From Chloroflexota bacterium (GTDB taxonomy: Bacteria; Chloroflexota; Dehalococcoidia; Lucifugimonadales; JADFKI01): 6,751 nt of DNA. The notes under the pieces were generated by a model. That model was not told the origin of the DNA. It searched no databases and saw nothing but the letters and a program-made list of their open reading frames with translations. Every line of letters starts with the position of its first letter. Within the stretch, counting starts at the first letter, position 1. This document shows positions 1-5,499 of this stretch, in pieces. The stretch is taken from positions 1 to 6,751 of the forward strand of contig VXRI01000289.1 in NCBI GenBank assembly GCA_009838595.1, given 5' to 3'. The position numbers and the translations under genes are program-made.

Positions 1-3
1 AGC

Positions 4-1416
4 ATGGTTGACATCATCATCGAGGGCGGTCAAGTTGTAACTCCAGCAGGTGTCGGAATCTTCGATGTCGCAATTCACGGCGAGAAGATTGTCGCAGTTA
101 CGGAACCCGGCGGGCTAGACCTTGAAGCGGACAAGCGTATCGATGCTTCGGGAAACATCGTCATACCAGGCGGTATTGAGCCGCACGCGCACATAGGGGG
201 GCCGCGTCAACCCGAGCGATCAGGTGCGGAGCCGGTCTCACTCGCCGCGATATATGGCGGCACAACCACCGTGCTGGACTTTGCAAATCAGGTGCCGGGA
301 CACGACCTACATCACGCGCTTGGCGAGGCGGCGGACAGGTGGCGTGGCAACGCGTACACTGACTACTCGTACCACCCGATTTTCACCAGAGGCGCGGAAG
401 ACCATGTTATCGGGCAAATTGGCGAACTCACGCAGGACGGCTATGCTAGTTTCAAGGTGTTCACCACCAGCATTCGGCCGCCTAGCCCACAGATGCAGGA
501 TAATAAGACGGACTTCGGCAGGCTGTCAGCTATCATGGACGAGGTTGCGGCGAGCGGCAGCATCCTGATGATTCACTCCGAAGACGACGACATGGTTATG
601 TACAATTACGACCATGCCAAGGAATGGGACTGGTGGGACTGGTGGAATATGCACCATGTTCACTCCAATCTGTCCGAGGATGTGTCGTTCCGGCGCGCCA
701 TACGACTGGCGGAGCAGAAGCGCTGCCCGGTGTATTTCGTGCATGTAAGCGCGGGAGAAGGCGTGCGCGCGGTCACTGAAACCCGTGCGGCAGGCTTCCC
801 GATTTACGGGGAGACTCTGCACAATTACGCCTGCTTCAACGCCGAAAACTACCGCGAAGAATACGGCATGAAGTATCATACCTACCCGTCGCTGAAATCG
901 CCCGAAGACGCGGATTCGCTCTGGCAGGGCTTGTTGGACGGCAGGCTGTCCACGATTGCGACAGACCTCGTGTCCACCACATGGGAAGAAAAGACGCGCT
1001 TCAAGACTGTCGCCGATGTTACGGGCGGGCACAACGGCATCGAGACGCGCGTTGGCATCGCGTACACCGAGGGCGTGGTGCGGCGCGGTATGTCACTTCA
1101 GCGATTCGTGGACATTACATCCACGAACGCCGCCAAGATAATGGGCTTGTACCCGCGCAAAGGGATCATCGCCGCCGGCAGCGACGCCGACATCACCATT
1201 CTCGACCCGACCATCAAGGGCGCGCTGTCCCTCGACGACCTGCACCTCGAAGACTACAGCATCTGGGAAGGCTGGAACATCGAGGGCTGGCCTGTTACGA
1301 CCATTCTACGCGGCAATGTGATGATTGAAGACCGCAAGCTAGTCGGCACACCATCAGTCGGACAGTTCGTTCGACGCAAAATTGCTCCGGAAGTCCTGGC
1401 TCGACCGACTTGCTAG
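4..1416 (+). CDS. Dihydropyrimidinase/D-hydantoinase-family amidohydrolase
   Basis: A 470-residue cytoplasmic metal-dependent hydrolase of the cyclic amidohydrolase family, which opens rings such as dihydropyrimidines and hydantoins; length is typical. The N-terminus (MVDIIIEGGQVVTP) is the usual family beta-strand start, so the ATG at 4 is probably real, but only three upstream bases are visible and no ribosome site can be judged. The binuclear metal ligands are present: HAH (H61, H63) after PGGIEP, K151 in FKVF (the carbamylated lysine position), H191 in MIHSED, H247 in FVHVSAG and D321 in ATD. The surroundings differ from classical hydantoinases: TTS follows FKVF where the family usually has the substrate-gate tyrosine, ATDLVS replaces the usual TDHC/TDN context, and GGHNGIETR resembles the NGxxGIEDR loop. 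Residues 207-218 are very rich in Trp and His. The substrate therefore cannot be assigned. A GlcG-like gene follows 103 bases downstream on the same strand. Confidence 0.9.
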   Translation: MVDIIIEGGQVVTPAGVGIFDVAIHGEKIVAVTEPGGLDLEADKRIDASGNIVIPGGIEPHAHIGGPRQPERSGAEPVSLAAIYGGTTTVLDFANQVPGHDLHHALGEAADRWRGNAYTDYSYHPIFTRGAEDHVIGQIGELTQDGYASFKVFTTSIRPPSPQMQDNKTDFGRLSAIMDEVAASGSILMIHSEDDDMVMYNYDHAKEWDWWDWWNMHHVHSNLSEDVSFRRAIRLAEQKRCPVYFVHVSAGEGVRAVTETRAAGFPIYGETLHNYACFNAENYREEYGMKYHTYPSLKSPEDADSLWQGLLDGRLSTIATDLVSTTWEEKTRFKTVADVTGGHNGIETRVGIAYTEGVVRRGMSLQRFVDITSTNAAKIMGLYPRKGIIAAGSDADITILDPTIKGALSLDDLHLEDYSIWEGWNIEGWPVTTILRGNVMIEDRKLVGTPSVGQFVRRKIAPEVLARPTC

Positions 1417-1428
1417 TTCATAGCGAAC

Positions 1429-1475
1429 AGTGCAATTATGCCAGCAGCGGCACAATCCACTTGCCATATTGCACT
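1429..1475. repeat. Weak inverted repeat in the amidohydrolase-glcG-like gap
   Basis: An 8-bp perfect inverted repeat pairs 1429-1436 (AGTGCAAT) with 1468-1475 (ATTGCACT) across a 31-base loop. A competing 6-bp pairing (1461-1466 with 1483-1488) overlaps it. There is no T-run, so it is not an intrinsic terminator. It could be an RNA fold in the leader of the next gene, but repeats of this size turn up by chance at a modest rate. Confidence 0.2.
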
Positions 1476-1506
1476 ACAAGCTTGGCAAACACCAAACATC
1501 GAAAAT

Positions 1507-1522
1507 AGGAGGAACGAAATTG
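1507..1522 (+). promoter_or_regulatory. Shine-Dalgarno that fixes a TTG start
   Basis: AGGAGG at 1507-1512 is followed by a 7-base spacer and TTG at 1520-1522, in frame with the DUF336 coding sequence. The only upstream in-frame start of note, GTG at 1430, lacks such a site and would add 30 residues (QLCQQRHNPLAILHYKL...) that do not look like the family. The TTG is therefore the likely start. Confidence 0.8.
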
Positions 1523-1939
1523 GCATCACTCACATTGGCGGACGCCGAAAGCGTAATCGCCGGCGCCTGCGCGAAAATGGAAGAGATGGGCGTCAAGCTC
1601 ACCATCTCGGTCGTGGACGGCAGGGGTGATCTGATCGCGCTCAGCCGCGTTGACGGCGCATCGTGGCGCACGCCGTACATATCGCAGGGCAAGGCAGTCG
1701 CGTCAGCCACTTGGGGTTTGTCCAGCGCAGACATGGCATCCCGTTGGACCGAGCCGATATTCCCCGGCTTCATGGCGATGCAAGGCGGACGGTTCATCCC
1801 CAGCCAGGGCGCACTGCCCATCTACAAGGACGGCGAGCTAGTAGGCGCGGCAGGCGGCAGCGGAGGCACTCCGCAAGAAGACGAAGACTGCGTGAGAGCG
1901 GGTATCGAAGCGGCAGCAGGGCTTGCGGAGAGCGCATAA
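1520..1939 (+). CDS. GlcG/HbpS-like DUF336 (heme-degrading domain family) protein
   Basis: From the TTG start this is a 139-residue, single-domain soluble protein of the GlcG/HbpS/DUF336 family (Pfam 'Haem_degrading'), at the usual family length. Signature segments are LTLADAE at the N-terminus, VVDGRGDLIALSRVDGAS (31-48), SQGKAVASAT (55-64), GGRFIPSQGALPIYKDGE (89-106) and VGAAGGSGG (108-116), then QEDEDCVRAGI (119-129). Members occur beside catabolic operons (glycolate, diol and aromatic pathways), and some bind heme or cobalamin-related ligands. No enzymatic role is settled for most, and none can be read here. There is no signal peptide, unlike secreted HbpS. It lies 103 bases after the amidohydrolase on the same strand and is probably cotranscribed, suggesting an accessory role in the same breakdown pathway. 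Its stop codon lies inside the first unit of a 26-bp tandem repeat. Confidence 0.88.
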   Translation: MASLTLADAESVIAGACAKMEEMGVKLTISVVDGRGDLIALSRVDGASWRTPYISQGKAVASATWGLSSADMASRWTEPIFPGFMAMQGGRFIPSQGALPIYKDGELVGAAGGSGGTPQEDEDCVRAGIEAAAGLAESA

Positions 1940-1982
1940 TAGCCCAAACCTTACTTAGCGCGCAATAGTCCAAACCTTGCTT
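1931..1982. repeat. Two-copy 26-bp tandem repeat over the glcG-like stop codon
   Basis: Bases 1931-1956 and 1957-1982 are adjacent copies of one 26-bp unit, identical at 22 positions. Both begin AGCGC and share the core CCAAACCTT. The four differences (1936/1962, 1937/1963, 1943/1969, 1953/1979) are all transitions. The first copy contains the TAA stop (1937-1939) of the GlcG-like gene; the matching triplet in the second copy is CAA. No third copy is seen on either side. It looks like an old local duplication of a gene end. Confidence 0.75.
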
Positions 1983-2014
1983 TATGAGGTGGCTTCCCAT
2001 GACACTTGGACTAT
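1965..2014. repeat. 9-bp inverted repeat between convergent genes
   Basis: ATAGTCCAA (1965-1973) is the exact reverse complement of TTGGACTAT (2006-2014), with a 32-base loop. The left arm lies in the second tandem-repeat unit, and the right arm covers the stop codon of the minus-strand NUDIX gene (2011-2013). The position between two converging genes suits a shared 3'-end hairpin, but neither strand has a U-tract after the stem, so an intrinsic terminator is not supported. Confidence 0.4.
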
Positions 2015-2490
2015 AAGCCGCCTACAACCTCAAACGCATGCTCCGCCAGCACGCGCACATCTTTTGGCGGCGGCACGGCATCGCCATGCCCGGCATCTAA
2101 TGCTTTGCCGCTTGCTAAGTCTCGGTGGCTTACCCAATGCCAGCCGTCGTTGAGCGCGCCCGGCGTGCCAATGGGCTTGCAGAAGTAAATCATGTCGATG
2201 TGCTGATGCCAGCCCTGCACCGGGTCGTCAATGTCCTCGATTTCGATGGTATATGGCGTGTGCACCTGCTCCGGATATTCCAAGTCTATCGGCGTCCCCG
2301 TGGGCACGACTTCCACCCGCACACCGGTTTCCTCTTCAACCTCGCGCAACACCGCTTGCACCGGGTCTTCGTTCGGCTCAATGTGGCCGCCGGGTGGCAG
2401 CCACATCTTGACCTTTCGATGCCAGTGCAGTAGCGTCGCATCCTGATGCACGACGAAGCCTGTTGCAGTGAAGTGGCGAACCGTCGTCAT
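2011..2490 (-). CDS. NUDIX hydrolase
   Basis: A 159-residue cytoplasmic NUDIX-fold pyrophosphohydrolase. Enzymes of this family cleave nucleoside diphosphates linked to another moiety, using Mg2+ or Mn2+. The NUDIX box is complete: G35, E41, then R49-E50 and the EE metal ligands in REVEEETGV (49-57), preceded by WLPPGGHIEP. The short chain and lack of a second domain leave the substrate open. The chosen ATG (2490-2488) begins MTTVRHFTATG, directly before the first strand, and has a purine-rich GGAAGG upstream. An alternative ATG seven codons earlier (2511-2509) would overlap the upstream gene by 20 bases and has a weaker site. The upstream lipoprotein gene stops at 2494-2492, leaving one base before this ATG, so the two genes are almost certainly cotranscribed and may be translationally coupled. 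It converges on the GlcG-like gene. Confidence 0.9.
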   Translation of the reverse strand: MTTVRHFTATGFVVHQDATLLHWHRKVKMWLPPGGHIEPNEDPVQAVLREVEEETGVRVEVVPTGTPIDLEYPEQVHTPYTIEIEDIDDPVQGWHQHIDMIYFCKPIGTPGALNDGWHWVSHRDLASGKALDAGHGDAVPPPKDVRVLAEHAFEVVGGL

Positions 2491-2491
2491 T

Positions 2492-4189
2492 CTAGCTTCC
2501 TTCCTTCTCATCGCTACCTTGCGCTCTGGAAAGGTAATCCCCGCCCGCGTCGGACTCAGAGCGCGCTCTTCTCCTACGCCCCAGCCTCAGCCTTCTCCTT
2601 GACCTCACTATCAAGTAAATGACCAATCCTAAAACGATCCATACCGGAGTAAAAATCACAGCCCATATTGCCACCGTACCTGCCGCCTGCGCGAAGCCGG
2701 ACAGCGCGCGCACAGCACTCTTGAGGTTGTCGTCGGCGCTCCAGCCGGTTAGCACGAATCCCTGCGCCTCTTGTACGAACACTTCGATTGAATTGCTATC
2801 CTGCACACTCCCTGCATCGCTCTCCGCGCTGACGGTCAGCGTAGCCGTATAGGACTGCGGACGATGATTCTCATACACATGTATCGCCGTAACGGTGGTC
2901 GCGCCCTCCTCAGGCGTTCCGGTAACCGCAGGCGTCCCATCGCTGAACTCCCATGTGTACTGATAATTTGTCAGCCCTTCAGGTCTCGTGAAAGAGCCTG
3001 AGAACTCTACCTCTTCTTCTTCATCCACAACCATGTGATCACCCGCGAATACGGCAATTGCAGGCAATTCGGTTACAGTTGCGATGAATGTGTCCGAACC
3101 TTCGACGATACCTGCGTCGCCGCGTCCGGTCATCTTAATTTCCACAATGAAGGGCGACTCCAAATCACTGTTATACTGGTGATGCACAGTCGCGGTGATG
3201 CGCCCGCCATCCGCTCGTGGCGCCGTGCTCGTTCCCCAGGCGACCTGCGAGCCATCTCCGAAGTCCCAAGTGAAGTCGAACTCATCGATACCCTCCGGCG
3301 GGTAGAATGTCGCCCTGAACCGCGCGACCTCGCCCACGCTGAATGTCTTGTCGCCGCCGGCATCGACACGCATGTTCTGCGGAGCAAGGTGAAGCGTGAC
3401 ATTCACTAGCGAAAACGCGGCCGTCTCCTCCAAAAGTTTTATTCGTCCCAGGTGCGCTTCTATTTCCACTTGCAGGCGCGCAAGTTCACGCTGTACCTCT
3501 AGCGCGTCCTCTACCTTCTCCGCGCGGTCCAGCAGCCTGATAAGCGCTTCTTCGGTCGCTTGCATGCTCTCCACGCGAGAGCGCAGGTCGTAGTATTCAT
3601 CGGTAACATCCGTGCTCGTTGAAGCCTCTGACATCACATCAACGCCTACCGCCCGCATCCACTCCAGCGTATTGTCGAGTTTTGCCGCAGGCACACGCAC
3701 CGATATGAACCCTATGTGCTTTGAGCTCCGGTCAGTACTCACCACCCAGCCGCCATCCGTCTGCGCCCCTTGGGCAATCTCCTCGATGGATTCGACAACA
3801 TCATCCACTTCAAGTTCGATATTCACCGTGCGGACGATGATGCGGTTCTGCGCCACCAGCGCAGCGCGCTCCTCACTGAATTCCACATCCGAGGATGTTT
3901 CTTCAGCCGTAAATTCTGCTTCTACCTCCTTCTCTACCTCCTTTACGACTACACTTTCTATCCGCACACTTGCGGGTGCGGCAGGCGCGGGCGCGGCAGG
4001 TGCAGCCTGAGACTGCTGCGGTATCACGATAGCGGACGACATTTCTCGCGCGGCAGCCGGTGCCGGGGCAGCTGCCATCGAATGTCCTCCGACGGCGAAC
4101 GAATCCTCAGCGGCGCTACTGCCGCATGCGGTCAACGTTGCCGTCAGCACGACGATCAGCATTACAAATATATTTCGCGCATCCATCAT
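2492..4189 (-). CDS. DUF4349-type membrane lipoprotein with two PKD-like domains
   Basis: A 565-residue extracytoplasmic protein. A lipoprotein signal peptide ends in the lipobox LTAC (C22). An Ala/Pro-rich linker (about 38-74) and a charged stretch (80-110) follow. Residues 115-268 match DUF4349: RIIVRTVNIELEVDDV, GGWVVS, ISVRVPAAKLD, STDVTDEYYDLRSRVESM, then a predicted coiled coil (205-258) and FSLVNVTLHL. Two PKD/Ig-like domains come next, about 275-374 with WDFGDGS (308-314) and about 377-473 with WEFSDGT (413-419). A membrane helix (about 505-529) and a strongly basic tail (RSRRRLRLGRRRR) end the protein, giving an outside body, cytoplasmic tail and possibly two anchors. DUF4349 proteins usually pass from the coiled coil straight to the C-terminal helix, so the PKD pair looks inserted. 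The function of DUF4349 is unknown. AGGAGG at 4200-4195 lies 5 bases before ATG 4189-4187 and 8 before a second ATG, so either may start. The gene leads a two-gene unit with the NUDIX hydrolase. Confidence 0.88.
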   Translation of the reverse strand: MMDARNIFVMLIVVLTATLTACGSSAAEDSFAVGGHSMAAAPAPAAAREMSSAIVIPQQSQAAPAAPAPAAPASVRIESVVVKEVEKEVEAEFTAEETSSDVEFSEERAALVAQNRIIVRTVNIELEVDDVVESIEEIAQGAQTDGGWVVSTDRSSKHIGFISVRVPAAKLDNTLEWMRAVGVDVMSEASTSTDVTDEYYDLRSRVESMQATEEALIRLLDRAEKVEDALEVQRELARLQVEIEAHLGRIKLLEETAAFSLVNVTLHLAPQNMRVDAGGDKTFSVGEVARFRATFYPPEGIDEFDFTWDFGDGSQVAWGTSTAPRADGGRITATVHHQYNSDLESPFIVEIKMTGRGDAGIVEGSDTFIATVTELPAIAVFAGDHMVVDEEEEVEFSGSFTRPEGLTNYQYTWEFSDGTPAVTGTPEEGATTVTAIHVYENHRPQSYTATLTVSAESDAGSVQDSNSIEVFVQEAQGFVLTGWSADDNLKSAVRALSGFAQAAGTVAIWAVIFTPVWIVLGLVIYLIVRSRRRLRLGRRRRARSESDAGGDYLSRAQGSDEKEGS

Positions 4190-4194
4190 ACAAG

Positions 4195-4200
4195 CCTCCT
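4195..4200 (-). promoter_or_regulatory. Shine-Dalgarno of the DUF4349 lipoprotein gene
   Basis: The minus strand reads AGGAGG at 4200-4195. It is 5 bases from the first ATG (4189-4187) and 8 from the directly adjacent second ATG (4186-4184). The second spacing is nearer the optimum, so MDARNIF may be the real N-terminus. No convincing -35/-10 pair for this gene was found in 4201-4320. Confidence 0.75.
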
Positions 4201-4377
4201 ATGCCTGCAAATAACATTACCATACTCGCATCACAGCTCCCATATCACTAAGCGCCCTTCGTGGCTGTCCTATTCATTCAACGAATTGTCGGGGAACTTT
4301 GTTCCAACGATTTGACGCTACTCGTCCAATTTGCCAGATCAAGGGATATGGGCGAGAATGACAGCGATTCGGACACA
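4201..4377. other. Divergent intergenic spacer, promoter region without assigned sites
   Basis: This stretch separates the DUF4349 gene from the thi leader. It should hold the minus-strand promoter, but no good -35/-10 pair was found by eye. The only notable element is a short palindrome, GGAAC-TTT-GTTCC (4293-4305), which could be an operator or chance. No convincing small coding gene is seen. Confidence 0.4.
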
Positions 4378-4406
4378 TTGACTTGAACACTGTCGTAGGC
4401 TATGCT
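4378..4406 (+). promoter_or_regulatory. Candidate sigma70-type promoter for the thi leader
   Basis: TTGACT (4378-4383) and TATGCT (4401-4406) are separated by exactly 17 bases, matching TTGACA/TATAAT at 5/6 and 4/6 positions. Transcription would begin near 4413, about 35 bases before the TPP aptamer, which is a usual arrangement. This is a consensus match only; the organism's sigma factor preferences are unknown. Confidence 0.5.
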
Positions 4407-4447
4407 GGACGAACAATCGAATATGCGAACTGCGAACACGCAGATTT

Positions 4448-4537
4448 GTTTGGGGGAGCTTGGGCAAGCCAGGCTGAGAGGCTTCGACACTTCGGAGCGA
4501 CCCCTCAACCTGAACTGGATAATGCCAGCGTAGGGAC
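4448..4537 (+). ncRNA. TPP riboswitch aptamer (thi box)
   Basis: The two conserved TPP-binding elements are both present: CTGAGA (4474-4479) in the pyrimidine-sensor arm, and CTGGATAATGCCAGCG (4515-4530) followed by TAGGGA (4531-4536) in the pyrophosphate-sensor arm. Stems readable by eye are P2 GGGG/CCCC (within 4452-4456 and 4501-4504), P3 4457-4463 with 4469-4475 (7 pairs, loop GCAAG), P3a 4481-4486 with 4493-4498, and P5 CTGG/CCAG (4515-4518 with 4524-4527). P1 is weak: at most three pairs can be drawn (4448-4450 with 4535-4537), so the outer ends are approximate. It sits in the leader of thiG and would sense thiamin pyrophosphate, the end product of the pathway. Confidence 0.95.
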
Positions 4538-4560
4538 TGTCCAATCGCCCTTTTGAGCAG

Positions 4561-4591
4561 GCCTCTGGCATTGTGTCAGAGGCGTTTTTTT
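4561..4591 (+). terminator. Intrinsic terminator, riboswitch expression platform
   Basis: GCCTCTG (4561-4567) pairs with CAGAGGC (4577-4583). The stem can extend inward by a G-U, a C-G and an A-U pair to ten pairs with a 3-base loop, and is followed by G and seven T (4585-4591). It lies 24 bases after the aptamer and 107 bases before thiG, so it should stop leader transcription when TPP is bound. Part of the 5' arm and loop (4565-4574) is complementary to aptamer bases 4519-4528, giving a ready antiterminator. Confidence 0.92.
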
Positions 4592-4632
4592 GGCGAAAAT
4601 GCCGTGTCGCTAGAAGCGTTATAGAAACCTGA

Positions 4633-4641
4633 TGTTATAAT
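4633..4641 (+). promoter_or_regulatory. Possible extended -10 promoter after the terminator
   Basis: TGTTATAAT at 4633-4641 is a perfect extended -10 element (TGnTATAAT). No good -35 is seen 17 bases upstream, but extended -10 promoters can work without one. Transcription would start near 4648, after the riboswitch terminator and about 50 bases before the thiG ATG. Activity is inferred from the motif alone. Confidence 0.35.
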
Positions 4642-4698
4642 TGTCTGAACCTTGAAACTGGCTTATACCTGCCCACGAATAACACAGGAGACTTTCAG

Positions 4699-5490
4699 AT
4701 GAACGACCCCCTTATCATCGGAGGCAAAGAGTTCAAATCCCGCCTGATGGTCGGCACCGGACGCCACCGCAGCATGGAAGAAATGGTCGCGTCTGTTAAG
4801 TCCTCCGGCGCGGAAATCATCACGGTCGCCATTCGCCGCCTGGACCTTGACAATCCCGCCGAGAAGAACATTCTCGACTACTTCGACTGGGACGAGTACA
4901 CTATCTTGCCGAACACTGCCGGCTGCAAGACCGCCGATGAAGCGATATTCACGGCGCAGTTGGCACGCGAAGTAACCGGCTCTGACTGGATCAAGCTGGA
5001 AGTCATACCGGAGCCGAAGCACCTGCTGCCCGATCCGGTCGGTACATACGAAGCCGCCTGCCGCCTTGTCGAAGACGGCTTTACCGTGCTGCCGTACATC
5101 CACGCGGACCCCGTTCTCGCAAGGCGGCTCGAAGAAATCGGCTGCGCGACGGTGATGCCGCTTGGTTCGCCAATCGGTTCAGGGCAGGGCATACTCACGC
5201 TAGACGAAATACGGCTGATTATCGCGGACGCGAATGTGCCGGTGGTCGTCGATGCAGGGCTTGCCGTGCCATCTGAAGCATCGCAAGCGCTGGAAGTAGG
5301 CGCGGACTGCGTACTGGTCAACACTGCAATCGCGCAGGCGGCAGACGCGGAGATGATGGGCGAAGCGTTCAAGCTGGGTGTCGAAGCCGGGCGCAAGGCT
5401 TACCTCGCCGGGCGCATAGAGCGGAGGCAGTCCGCAATCGCATCCAGCCCGACCGAAGGCGTTGCGGCGCCGGTCGGCAGCGTCGGATAG
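4699..5490 (+). CDS. thiG: Thiazole synthase ThiG
   Basis: ThiG forms the thiazole phosphate of thiamin in the cytoplasm from 1-deoxy-D-xylulose 5-phosphate, dehydroglycine and sulfur from ThiS thiocarboxylate. The 263-residue TIM-barrel protein is full length. Diagnostic segments are SRLMVGTGRH (14-23), TVAIRR (42-47), LPNTAGCKTADEA (70-82), WIKLEVI with K99 at the Schiff-base lysine position, LLPDPVGTYEAA (109-120), MPLGSPIGSGQGI (153-165), PVVVDAGLAVPSEA (181-194) and VLVNTAIAQA (205-214). GLAVPS replaces the more common GIGxPS, a mild change in the phosphate-binding region. The tail after GRIERRQ (239-245) is divergent and low-complexity. AGGAG at 4686-4690 lies 8 bases before the ATG. 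It is the first gene of the operon and is controlled by the TPP riboswitch; the next gene starts 9 bases after its stop. Confidence 0.97.
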   Translation: MNDPLIIGGKEFKSRLMVGTGRHRSMEEMVASVKSSGAEIITVAIRRLDLDNPAEKNILDYFDWDEYTILPNTAGCKTADEAIFTAQLAREVTGSDWIKLEVIPEPKHLLPDPVGTYEAACRLVEDGFTVLPYIHADPVLARRLEEIGCATVMPLGSPIGSGQGILTLDEIRLIIADANVPVVVDAGLAVPSEASQALEVGADCVLVNTAIAQAADAEMMGEAFKLGVEAGRKAYLAGRIERRQSAIASSPTEGVAAPVGSVG

Positions 5491-5499
5491 ATCAGTACA

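Noticed and set aside
526..1032. Long minus-strand reading frame inside the amidohydrolase gene
   Set aside because: It lies antisense to a gene with clear family motifs, its product resembles nothing recognisable, and such frames arise from GC-biased codon use.
1430..1519. GTG start for the GlcG-like gene, adding 30 residues
   Set aside because: It has no ribosome site, the extra residues do not fit the family, and a consensus AGGAGG sits 7 bases before the in-frame TTG at 1520.
4293..4305. GGAAC-TTT-GTTCC palindrome as a regulator site
   Set aside because: Five-base arms are short, there is no second copy nearby, and no regulator gene in the window points to it.
3770..4315. Plus-strand 181-codon frame over the start of the lipoprotein gene
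   Set aside because: It is antisense to the signal peptide and DUF4349 domain, and its translation is low-complexity with no family resemblance.
4278..4571. Minus-strand 97-codon frame across the riboswitch region
   Set aside because: It is antisense to the conserved TPP aptamer and terminator, has no recognisable protein motif, and its bases are explained by the RNA structure.
4878..5396. Minus-strand 172-codon frame inside thiG
   Set aside because: It is Ser/Ala/Thr-rich and antisense to a gene with unmistakable ThiG motifs; it is a codon-bias shadow.
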